NCBI GenBank assembly: GCA_002749535.1
Contig: MZZL01000409.1
Location: forward strand, 674,962 to 738,961
Length of the DNA stretch: 64,000 bases
Origin: Apophysomyces variabilis
Taxonomy: Eukaryota > Mucoromycota > Mucoromycetes > Mucorales > Mucoraceae
Direction: 5' to 3'
How positions within the stretch are numbered: position 1 is the first letter of the stretch; each line of letters opens with the position of its first letter. A program made the position numbers and the translations under genes. The notes under the pieces are model-generated. The model made no database searches. It saw only the letters and a list, made by a program, of their open reading frames with translations, and was not told where the DNA came from. Below are positions 23,516 through 32,921 of this stretch, in pieces.

Positions 23516-24935
23516 ATGCCTGTGCCTACTAGCCGAACGGATCAGATAGACGGAGAGATCCAATTGCCAGTCCTCACACGGGAAGATGTTCTGCGTTGTT
23601 CATTCTCATCGTGGTACGACAAATTACGTAATAACAGCTTCAAATCAAAAGTGATCGCCTTGCCGGACGAATTTGTTGATTACTTGAATGCTGACAGCAT
23701 CTTCTTACCAAGCGATGGGTATTTACGTTCGTCAACGATCTGCATCAGTTGAATAAACTATATTGCTATTGGTTGTCTGTAGGCAACCACGATCAGCCAC
23801 TATCGAGGAATTAGAAGAAGACGGAGCATCGTTTTCAGACGAGGATGACAATAGCAAAGAAACTGATACACAAGCAAGTGACCGACGGAATAACAAACAA
23901 TAACCCGTACTAAAGTCTAGTTTGGACACAAAACGAAAAGATACCGCGCTTTCCAGATATTGAACAATTCATCCGAGATGCGATCGATGAATTTGATGGA
24001 GCCGTGTTCCCGAAGATGAATTGGAGCTCGCCCAGAGTAAGGGGGTTTCTTTCTATCAAGAAAGGGTTGCAACTGAGTATAGCCGATAGGATGCCGCTTG
24101 GATATCAGCAACACAGACGCTAAAGTGCACTTCACCCTTTGACGTTTTTCTTTTACTAAAATCATCTGATTTTATCAATCACGATCTCAATCATGCATTG
24201 GATCATTGCGACTCACCATTGCCTCGTCCTTCCTTCGAATTAGTACTACGTAAATGGTATGATCTGCAACCTTCCATGGAATTTCGGTGCTTTGTTAAAC
24301 AGAAAGAACTTATCGGTAAGAGCGTGATAAGAAGGATTTAGTTATACATTTAACACAATCCATGTTGTTAGGTATATGTCAACGAGACACCAATTATTAT
24401 GAATTCCTTCAGGGAATGAAAAATGATCTTGAAGTGAAGATCCACAACTTTTTCGAGGATCATGTTCGGGATAATTTCGACAGTGCGCATTGTAAGTGAT
24501 CGATCCTTCGACCGCAATTCACATTTCTGCATTTTAGATGTGTTCGATGTATATGTTCCACGAAACCGGCAAAGGGTATGGTTAGTTGATTTTAATCCCT
24601 TTTCCGTTACCACAGACAGTCTGCTATACGATTGGGCAGAATTAGCATCCTGTAAGATAACGCGGGTCGTGTTTATGGGCCGTCATTCACATTTGATTGC
24701 TTTTCTTTCAGTTGATGTGGATAAACAGGAACCTGAATTTCGTGTTATCCAATCCCAAGCCGAGGCAGACGCGAACGCATGTGGTGCCCCTCGATTTGCT
24801 ACCAATATGATACCGAAAGACGTCGTTGACCTTTCGGATGGTAAATCCATTGCAGAATTTGCGGAAGAATTCCACCGAGCGATGATGTTATCTTCTAATG
24901 GACAGGATGACGATACGGACGATTCTGAAGAATAG
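23516..24935 (+). CDS. CDC123: Cdc123/D123, eIF2 assembly factor
   Basis: Seven exons give 365 residues: 23516-23718, 23783-23877, 23921-24036, 24090-24315, 24372-24491, 24538-24651, 24712-24935. D123 hallmarks are an N-terminal LTREDVLRCSFSSWYDKLR, FDGAVFPKMNWSSPRDAAWI, WYDLQPSMEFRCFVK and VWLVDFNPFS. Cdc123 is an ATP-grasp protein that joins eIF2 gamma to alpha and so controls translation start; it is cytosolic. An acidic insert (EELEEDGASFSDEDDN) and an acidic C-terminus (DDDTDDSEE) are normal for the family. An upstream in-frame ATG at 23438 exists, but 23516 matches the usual N-terminus better. It converges on SPC1 with about 120 bp between stops. Confidence 0.95.
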
Positions 24936-25056
24936 CTTTATACCAGGAAAACAAAAGAAAAAGAAAATAAACAATAGAAGGGACTTGCGCCATCAATATT
25001 TTGTGTCATTTAATGCGTTGATGCCATATCAGTCGGTAGGACGAAATGTGATCATT

Positions 25057-25546
25057 TTACTCTTTCTTGCCCGCCGGTTCTTCATCGTCCGTCGTCTCTT
25101 CCTTGTCTGTCGATTTTTCCTTGTTTATCGGTTCCAAGGAGTCCAGCCACGGTTGAGGGTGTTTATTATACATTGGCCATGGAGGCAATACAGCCTGATA
25201 TCATCAATAAAGACGCTGTCAACAGCCCAAAGTTGGCAGTGAAACTTACCAGAACAGCTATCATCAGTCCAGCGATGAAGATTGCTAATGTGATCTGAAG
25301 CGATTCTAGTATGTAGCCTGCAATAAATGCGATCACCTTGTATAATAGATACTGTTAGCGCATCGTTGGCAAAGAAAAACGCGCTGGTTCTTACAGCTGA
25401 AATGGTAAGGATGACATGCGTTAGCTTTTCCGCCAGCCGTTGTCCCTCAAAGTCCTGTAGATGGAACTGATCAGTCTATCTTTTACGGTCCGAGTCATGC
25501 TTGTCTATTTTACAATAGTCCATTCAAACAAGTCTGCAATCGCCAT
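25057..25546 (-). CDS. SPC1: signal peptidase complex subunit 1 (SPC12)
   Basis: This small gene is hidden by introns. Exons 25514-25546, 25395-25454, 25250-25336 and 25057-25194 are all in phase 0 and give 105 residues. The product has DFEGQRLAEKLTHVILT, two hydrophobic helices (TISAVIAFIAGYI, ITLAIFIAGLMIAVLAVL) and the signature PPWPMYNKHPQPWLD, followed by a charged Lys/Glu/Asp tail. SPC12 is the small two-pass, non-catalytic subunit of the ER signal peptidase complex, which helps exclude membrane segments from cleavage. Introns are 52-59 nt. Confidence 0.92.
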
Positions 25547-26283
25547 TGTGTCAGTAGAAAGTGGAAAAGAACCGCAGGTGGGACTTCGCATAGCCAACCA
25601 CTGAATCGCCACGTCACTGCCATTTTTGGTTATTGCTTTCAGAGCAGGATTTGTTCCTGCAAAAGAAAAAAGAGGAGAAAAGAAGAAAGCGCCACGCCGA
25701 TTAGAATAGAAAACGGAGCCAAAGATTTGTTCCTTTCTCCTATCATCACAATGAATTTCTCTAAACCTATAAAGTGGTTATACAATCCTGTCACTGGATT
25801 GATATGCTTATAGATTCTTAAACTTAAGCAAAAGATGTTCGCTTTTTTACTTTGCTATAAGCGATTTTAGTTACAGACAGGATGACTACAATGCCATTTT
25901 CTGGATGTTTTATGCAGAGACGTTGATTCGGAAACCGAAACGTCTGAAATTGTTTGTTCTAATCCGTCTTTGCTTCTGGTATTCCGCCTTCGGGCCTTGC
26001 CTGATTCAGGCCCAAAACCAATGCAAACTTACGGAATGACATCCCATCGCGCCGAACAGTAAGCCGTTACTGAGATGATGATCATCGTCAGAGTATTTCC
26101 ATGTTTTCGACTCGGCGAATAAGTCTCATGGACCAAGATCAGTTTGCACACGTCTCGTCTCGGGAAAATTTGATTTGATTTGGAACCTCTTTTTTTTTTT
26201 ATTTATTTCACATCGAATATAAAAAGAAAGCTAAAAAGCCGTTCTACCATTTCCTTTCTATTTTGTGCACGGCTAGATCAACA
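25547..26283. other. divergent promoter, SPC1 and aspartic protease
   Basis: This 737-bp region holds both promoters. A poly-T/A tract sits at about 26190-26205 and a TATA box at 26218. The stretch 25980-26020 has a G/C-rich imperfect palindrome (TTCGGGCCTTGCC...). No ORF of note is present. Confidence 0.45.
26218..26225 (+). promoter_or_regulatory. TATA box
   Basis: TATAAAAA lies 66 bp upstream of the aspartic protease ATG, preceded by a T-rich tract. Such a strong TATA box suits a regulated, secreted enzyme gene. Confidence 0.55.
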
Positions 26284-27705
26284 ATGAAAACCATTTTATA
26301 CGGTATATTCTTCTATGCCGTCTCAGGTGCCTTGGCAACCGACTCAGCTACCTCGTCACCACTCAAGTAAAAGAAAAGAAATATCTATTTTTCTTTGTGT
26401 TGAACCCTCTCTGTTTGCTTTCTAGGCTTCAGCTTCAAGCAAGAAAAAGTAAAGCTCTCAGTACACCCGAGCGTGTTTATCGAGCTTTGGAAAAGTATGG
26501 CCTTGCCACTGCGAAATCGAGCGGTGATGGTTCAATAGATCTTATCAGTGGTTATGTTGATGTCGAGGTAACGTGTATGCTTTTTATCTGAGGGCAGAAG
26601 AAAAGTAACAGGAGAAGAAAAAGCTTATTCATGAATATTTTTCTTACTGTTCGTTGGTTTTATTCTATTGATTTAGTACGTTGGCAAGGTGGGCATTGGT
26701 ACGCCACCTCAGTATTTCAGCATGGACTTTGATACGGGCAGCTCTGATATTTGGGTACCGAGCACAAATTGCACCCGATGTGGCAGCCATGCGTTATTCA
26801 ATCCTGCACTATCCTCAACGTTTAGTCAGCCTGCCGGAAACAATACTTGGCAACTCCAATACGGGGATGGCTCTACAGTCCGTGGCGTAGGCGGACAGGA
26901 TACGTTAGATCTCGGCGGCCTCAAGGCAAAGGACCAGGTGATCGGGTTGGTAGACATGGAAACCATAGATTTGGCACAAGACACCTATCTCGATGGTATC
27001 TTTGGTCTTGGCTTCCCCTCGCTTTCCTACACTGGTCTCAAGACGCCTGTGGTTGAAGCCTTGCGCCAACAAGGCGTTGTGGACCGTTCCATTGTTAGTT
27101 TTTGGCTTGGTCGTTCGAAAGATGCCGGCAGAGGTGAAGTGGTAAGGATTGTTTCTTTGAGTTGAAGACGAAAGCTGACAAGCGTACCAATGGAAAAAAA
27201 ACCGATCTAGATGTTTGGTGCTTCTAATCCGGCCCACTACGAAGGTGAACTGAAATATGTGCCGGTTTCCCACCAAAAGTATTGGCAAGTGGACCTTACC
27301 GATGTATCATTGGACGGCAAGTCGATCATGAACGGCACGAGTGCCGGCATCGGTGCCATCATGGACACTGGCACGACTTTGATAGTGCTGCCAACACAAC
27401 TGTCGCGCACAATTCACTCCGCTATTAGCGGTGCCAAGTATAGTGCAAGATACGGATGGCGTGTGCCATGCAAGCCCACCGGCAACCAAAAAGTGGTCTT
27501 CAAATTCGGCCAGAACGAATTTCCGCTTGACTTCACGGATCTTGCTCGTGAACTGTCTCCGTTAGATGATCCAAGCCTCTGCTTCTCCGGCATCGCCGAG
27601 GCTCCTGTTTCTCTCGCCATCATTGGCGATACATTCTTGAGACGCTATTATTCTGTTTTTGATTACGAGAATTCCCGCGTCGGCTTAGCACTTTCTAAAT
27701 CCTAG
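26284..27705 (+). CDS. secreted pepsin-like aspartic protease (rhizopuspepsin type)
   Basis: Four exons (26284-26366, 26426-26567, 26677-27141, 27211-27705) give 394 residues, the usual size for mucoralean pepsins. A signal peptide (MKTILYGIFFYAVSGALA) is followed by a propeptide of about 50 residues. The mature enzyme has both active-site aspartates (FDTGSSDIW and IMDTGTTLI), the flap tyrosine (LQYGDGS) and the C-terminal IIGDTFLRRYYSVFD. One sequon (NGTS) and other Asn-rich sites may be glycosylated. It is an acidic endopeptidase for extracellular protein digestion. No lesion is seen. Confidence 0.95.
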
Positions 27706-27945
27706 ACTTCTCTCTCTGCTAATTCTTTTGATTAAATAAACGAAACGATGAAATCTGATAAACTTTCGATCAAGTAGTTTTACAAAAAGATGGATCGAAC
27801 CAGAATAGCTTAACCATCATCTACATCTATTGGTAATAAAAAACAAGGGAGAGAAGCGCACGTTCTCAGAGAATGCTTCATTTTCAATGAAAAAATTATA
27901 TACTTGACATCTTGCTTTATGAGTTAAGTTATTTGGATTGGATCT

Positions 27946-29157
27946 TTAACGACGTTTGCTGTTGGACTTTTGCTGAGCTGACTTAATTTTTTCACGCATC
28001 GATAATTCTTTCTTTCCTTGCACAGCCTTCGTTTTCTTCGCAACCGTCTTTCCATACTTTTCCAGCAGTCTTTCTTCAACATTGTCGAGATCCCAGGTAT
28101 GGGGCGTAATTAACACATTTTCCTTTTCTGCCAAGAAAAGCTTGTTGAAATCCTGCGGCTGACCCGGTTGTCCAGCTCCAGGCATCATGCCTGGCATGGC
28201 GCCCATAGCGGCCACATCCACACCAGCAGCTACAAAATTCAATCCAACACGTTCCACAGTGAATAAACAGTCAAAAGCGATCATACCAAACATTTTACCA
28301 TTGTTATCCCCGAGAATCAATGCAAACACGCTTCCGAGACCGAACAAGTTCAGAAAGTACCATGATAATGACGACACCCAAGTTACGTCCATATCGCGTG
28401 TGTCCACCCCGCTTTGTAACATTGTCTTAAACCGCGGCGTCAATGGGAATGGCAGTTTGACTAGAGGATATATATCCGTTGGCACAACACAAGCAAACAA
28501 AAAGATGCAGAAAACACCAGGTTCCTCAGAAACAACTTACTCACGACAAATCCTTGGAAGAAAAAATTGACCCATCCCATAATCACCATTTGTGGTACCA
28601 TGTTCATCAACTGTTTTTTCATTCCCTCCATCATCCCCTCCATCATATCCGGGTCTGTCATTGGGTTAGGTGCCGGAGCCCCTTCTTTTGCGGCATCAGG
28701 ATTCTTCAAGTATTTGCCATCTTCAAACGCCTTGGCCAGATACTGTTTACGATCCACAAATGCATGCTGTGGAATGCTGTTGCCAAACGTTCGTAACCGC
28801 ATACCTCGCAATAGTGCCTTGCTGCATTCACAAGTTAATATCCAGGCATACGCGCTATCAATGGGAAAAACACGTACGACTCGCGGATAGCTTTCAGTTG
28901 TGGTTTCTTAGGACTTCCGGTAATAAGCATAGTAATGTGATGTCGAAGTATACCGACAAGCAACATGACAATCATGATGGGTATCAGTACCCAATCCCTA
29001 ATAGCTTCCTCAACAGTGTGAGAATAAGCCGAACATCAAGCTCAAAAAGAGATCTTTTCTCACCAGGATCAAGGATCATCTGCTGTCTGCAGAATGCTTC
29101 AGGTTAACTTAAAGTTCGTTGCATAAAATTTGGTTAGATTGCTTACGAGTCTGTCAT
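27946..29157 (-). CDS. EMC3: ER membrane protein complex subunit 3
   Basis: Five exons give 318 residues: 29147-29157, 29064-29086, 28878-29004, 28541-28821, 27946-28460. The first exon codes only three full residues (MTD). Splicing gives the family start LDPAIRDWVLIPIMIVMLLVGILRH. Later blocks are RGMRLRTFGNSIPQHAF, MGWVNFFFQGFVVIKLPFPLTPRFK and DVTWVSSLSWYFLNLFGLGS. EMC3 is a YidC/Oxa1-related core subunit of the ER membrane protein insertase. Two alternative donor sites (GTGAGT and GTAAGT) adjoin at 28540; only the second keeps frame. The tail is Lys/Gln/Ser-rich (KSAQQKSNSKRR). Confidence 0.94.
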
Positions 29158-29540
29158 GGTAAACGAAGAGCCAATATTGCGGGAAACGAGTTTGCGTGGG
29201 TTCAACAGTGAATGCTCTCGTTTGAGGCGGAGTATGAACGCAGATCGGGTTGGTCAGTACGTCAGCTTTGTATGTCAAGTTCATTTTAGAAAAAGAAGGT
29301 ACCAACTTGCTGTCTTTTTGGCTCCCATTTCTGTAAACTATGAAAAGTTTCAGAATGTCAGCAAAAGAAAAATGCGCGCGTTTGGGCGTTTTTTACGTAA
29401 TGAATTGAAGATCTTAAGCGAGTATCTATTGAATTTTTTACAGTTCGCAATAATCTATCACAAATAAGATGGAAAAGACAGAAATAAAAATAAGAAAAAA
29501 GTAAAAGTATTTTACATTTCAACAAAAAAACCTAATTTAT
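29158..29540. other. intergenic, 383 bp
   Basis: This segment lies between the start of EMC3 (-) and the end of the PPR gene (-). It is A/T-rich to the right, which suits the PPR 3' UTR. Nothing else is seen. Confidence 0.45.
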
Positions 29541-32500
29541 CTAATTGGTAATCCCGGTAACAAGGGTAGCGACACCATCGACAACTTTGACTGGGAAATC
29601 TCTAGAACGCATCATGGCAATGATCTCGTTGGCCTTGTCCAACTGCTTGTTTTCCACATAGACTTTCACCATAGCCTCATAGGTACTCGGCTCCCTCACT
29701 GTACCTCCATGCTTTTTATTATCCGTCATACGCCCAAAGATTTCTTCTGCTTTCTTCAAATCGCCTTTGGAACCATATCCTTGGATTAACAGATTTTCGA
29801 TATAAGCAGATGAAGGTCGTCGCTGTAGCATTTCATTGTATAATTCCTCCGCTGATTTCATGTCGTTATTTTCGATATAAGTCCCCAAGACTGCCTGATA
29901 TACTGTGTCATCCGCTTCGATACCAGCCTTTTTCATTTCGTTATACACTGCGATAGCTGACGTGACGTCCCGATGAAGACTGCCATAGGAATGAATAAGT
30001 GTTGCATAATGCGAGGGTCCAGGTTGTACATCGTGTCGTTTCATCTCTGTCAGCAGCTTGTGGGCGGCAACCATATCGTAAGGTGGAATGTTGGCGTAGG
30101 CTTCGATAAGTAGTTTGTACGTATGACCCGACGGCTTCAAATTATAATCCTTGGATAGCTGGTAGTAGGAAAGAGCCTTTTCGCGATTCTGATGTTTTTG
30201 CAGATAAAACTGCATCATTGTATTGTATGCACCAATACGAGGCTGATAATTGGGCTCCGCGATCATGTCCTGGAAATAACGATTTGCCCTTTTCTCCGAG
30301 CTGCAACGAACACATGCTGAAATGACAGAGCCATAGGTAATAGAGTTTGGGGTAATACCGGCATCCTTCATTTCTTCAAACAAGCGAAGAACATGCTCGA
30401 TCTTGCGACATTTGGAGAGTTGAGAAATAACCATGTTATAAAAGTACAAAGTCGGTCGCACTTTGTGTTGCTTGGCCTCTTCGTAAATAGCGAGCGCGTC
30501 CTCCGAGACATCCGTTGCCACCTTTGCCCGAACGCTTAAGAGAGAAGCGTACGCATCGGCTTCCGGTGCCATATTCAGTTGTCGGATCTTCTCATAGAAT
30601 TCATTCGTCATCTCCAAATCGTTCTTTCGAGCGTAAGCAATGAGCATGGTATTATATACACTGTTAAGTGCACGACGTCGAGTATTTTTCTCTAACCGAT
30701 TCAAAGGTTCGATGGCGAGATCGTATATTTCTTTGGCAACTTGGAGGTCTCCATGCTTCGTCGCCTCTGTGATGGTATCACGTACCGCCCCAGGGGATGG
30801 TATAGAGCCATTCTGGACCATCGTCTGCAAAATGCGGACAGATTCCTGAAAATCGCGCTTAAGTGCTGCATCAATGATCTTGCCAGACTGAATTTCTGAA
30901 TCAGCAGTGATCTTGTTGGTCGCCTCTCCCAAGCTTGCTGTCTGTTCACCAACAAACGCATCACCGTCAAATTCCCGTGTCCAACGCTCCACTGATTCAT
31001 TATCGCGATTCTTCTTGAAGCGCGTCAAAATTCGTACATAGAGACTTGCTGTAGGTTGCTGACCCAACGAACGCATATCTTCCAGCAACAAAAAGACACG
31101 GTCTCTAAAGCCTGACACCGAATCCAAGGATTTGAAGGCGGCGTCATACAGCAGCTTGTATGCATCGGGCGGCAGATCCTTTGTAAATTCTGCCCAGCTC
31201 TCAGGATGTTGTCGTGTTTGGGAATATAGCTTGAAGAGTGTTTGAGTGTTGTCATAGGTAGGAGGTGCAGAATAATTCCACATGACACGAAGAACGGACA
31301 AGGCTAAGCGCAAGTCGCCGACCTTCTCGACTAAATCAGATCCAACATCCATCATCGCTGAAGTACTTTTGATGTACTTTCCCTTCGCCTTGGTGGTTAG
31401 AAGTGTTGTGTATGCATCCACAGCCCGTTGCGGTTGTCCGAGATTGTTGTAGCCTAGCACAATTGCACGACAAGTAGCTGCATCGACTTCCAGACCGTGA
31501 TCACAGATTTCTTGAGCAACCGCAAATGCAACATCCGGTTTTTCGCCAGCCACGCAAGCATTCATATAGTTGACGATGTAACCAGCCTGTTCTTTGGTTA
31601 ATCCATACTGTACCATCGTCTTATATGCCTCGGCTGCCTTGTTAAGCTCGTTGGTACGGCTATAAGCTGAAAGAAGAATACCATAGGTCGACGCGTTCGG
31701 TTTTGGAAGGTTAGAATCGGTCTTTAGTCGTTCTACGAGGTTTGTCACCGTATCCAGCTTGTCTTCTTGGCACCATGTACGAATGAGCTTATTGTAGGGT
31801 CCGATAGTCACAGCCACCTTATCGTTAGCCATATCGTTTTCCAAGAACTCCAGAGCCCGGGTATGATAGCCAGCATCAATTTGAGCATACACGAAGGCAT
31901 TGTATACGAATGAAGCGTCATGATGAGGAAGGACTCGTCTTACTTGCTTGTACTCTTTGAAGCATTCATCGACAGCCTCTATATCTCCAGCCTTACCGAA
32001 CATGTTCATGAGCATAGCAAAAGTCATTGCGTTGGGTTTGACATTGCGCGCTTGCTCCAGCTGTTCGTAGATATATAGACCATCTTGAGTGTTTCCTCTA
32101 ATAGATAGACCGCGAAGAAGCTTATTATAAACGGAGACGTCAAAATCCTCGGTGAGTTTCTCCTGTACAGCCTTGTCGAAAAATGCAACAGCCTTCTCAA
32201 GGTTATTTTCGCCTTGCAATTCTCCTAAGGTGGGAATATTTTCACCAGATCGTGCCATTTTGCGTCGCAAGATTTGTACGTTTCGGTTGACCTCTGACTC
32301 GCGCTCACATAATGATCTGATCAAGCGTGCGTACATATGTGAGGTGGGTGTGATGCCATTTTCCAACATATGATCGTAAGCTTTCAGCATGGATGTCACA
32401 GAGCCATTATCCTTGCATAGACTTTCGTAGGCTTCCATAACAGCCTCATAGGTCTGAGCTGAAAAAGCCGCACCTGAACGCTGTCCAGCAACAAATTCTT

Positions 32501-32921
32501 CGACCACAGCCTTGGGGTTGCTCGCACGTGCGGCTTCAATGATACGAGCATCAATGTCTTTATGGCTTTCCATACGAGGGATAGATGCTTCGTTTAGGGA
32601 CACTGCATGGTTGAACCTTGCCTGCGGAGGCTTTGGTAACTTGGAAAGTGGCCAACGACGATTCGAGCTTTTGAAAGAGCCTAGTGGATATTTCTGAGAG
32701 GGATCAGCTTGATCTTGTTGTTGTTGATGCTGGGACTGATAGTTTTGCGTATAAGCACGACCCGTTGTGTAGGAAAGTTTTCCAGCTGAGACATTGCGCG
32801 GCTGTAAAGAGGTCAAGTAAGCCGACGATTTCGGGGCATGAGCAACTGTTAATTGTTTCGAAATGACGCTCTGACGAGCAACAGTGTTGACAAATGTCGA
32901 TGTTCCTTTTACACCGTACAT
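29541..32921 (-). CDS. large mitochondrial pentatricopeptide-repeat protein
   Basis: A single exon. The frame is open from 33086, but I choose the ATG at 32921 because it gives MYGVKGTSTFVNTVARQSV, an N-terminus rich in Arg/Lys/Ser with almost no acids that suits mitochondrial import. This makes 1,126 residues. From about residue 150 it is a nearly continuous run of 35-residue helical repeats with the PPR pattern (examples: YNKLLRGLSIRGNTQDGLYI, TYGILLSAYSRTNELNKAAE, TYGSVISACVRC, YNTMMQFYLQ). A Gln-rich linker (QSQHQQQQDQ) precedes the array. PPR proteins bind mitochondrial RNA for processing, stability or translation. The transcript bound cannot be told from sequence alone. Confidence 0.92.
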   Translation of the reverse strand: MYGVKGTSTFVNTVARQSVISKQLTVAHAPKSSAYLTSLQPRNVSAGKLSYTTGRAYTQNYQSQHQQQQDQADPSQKYPLGSFKSSNRRWPLSKLPKPPQARFNHAVSLNEASIPRMESHKDIDARIIEAARASNPKAVVEEFVAGQRSGAAFSAQTYEAVMEAYESLCKDNGSVTSMLKAYDHMLENGITPTSHMYARLIRSLCERESEVNRNVQILRRKMARSGENIPTLGELQGENNLEKAVAFFDKAVQEKLTEDFDVSVYNKLLRGLSIRGNTQDGLYIYEQLEQARNVKPNAMTFAMLMNMFGKAGDIEAVDECFKEYKQVRRVLPHHDASFVYNAFVYAQIDAGYHTRALEFLENDMANDKVAVTIGPYNKLIRTWCQEDKLDTVTNLVERLKTDSNLPKPNASTYGILLSAYSRTNELNKAAEAYKTMVQYGLTKEQAGYIVNYMNACVAGEKPDVAFAVAQEICDHGLEVDAATCRAIVLGYNNLGQPQRAVDAYTTLLTTKAKGKYIKSTSAMMDVGSDLVEKVGDLRLALSVLRVMWNYSAPPTYDNTQTLFKLYSQTRQHPESWAEFTKDLPPDAYKLLYDAAFKSLDSVSGFRDRVFLLLEDMRSLGQQPTASLYVRILTRFKKNRDNESVERWTREFDGDAFVGEQTASLGEATNKITADSEIQSGKIIDAALKRDFQESVRILQTMVQNGSIPSPGAVRDTITEATKHGDLQVAKEIYDLAIEPLNRLEKNTRRRALNSVYNTMLIAYARKNDLEMTNEFYEKIRQLNMAPEADAYASLLSVRAKVATDVSEDALAIYEEAKQHKVRPTLYFYNMVISQLSKCRKIEHVLRLFEEMKDAGITPNSITYGSVISACVRCSSEKRANRYFQDMIAEPNYQPRIGAYNTMMQFYLQKHQNREKALSYYQLSKDYNLKPSGHTYKLLIEAYANIPPYDMVAAHKLLTEMKRHDVQPGPSHYATLIHSYGSLHRDVTSAIAVYNEMKKAGIEADDTVYQAVLGTYIENNDMKSAEELYNEMLQRRPSSAYIENLLIQGYGSKGDLKKAEEIFGRMTDNKKHGGTVREPSTYEAMVKVYVENKQLDKANEIIAMMRSRDFPVKVVDGVATLVTGITN

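Noticed and set aside
28187..28890. Three overlapping plus-strand ORFs opposite EMC3
   Set aside because: Antisense shadows; EMC3 motifs on the minus strand explain the region.
30640..32697. Plus-strand ORFs opposite the PPR gene
   Set aside because: Antisense frames of a long single-exon gene; composition mirrors the PPR codons.
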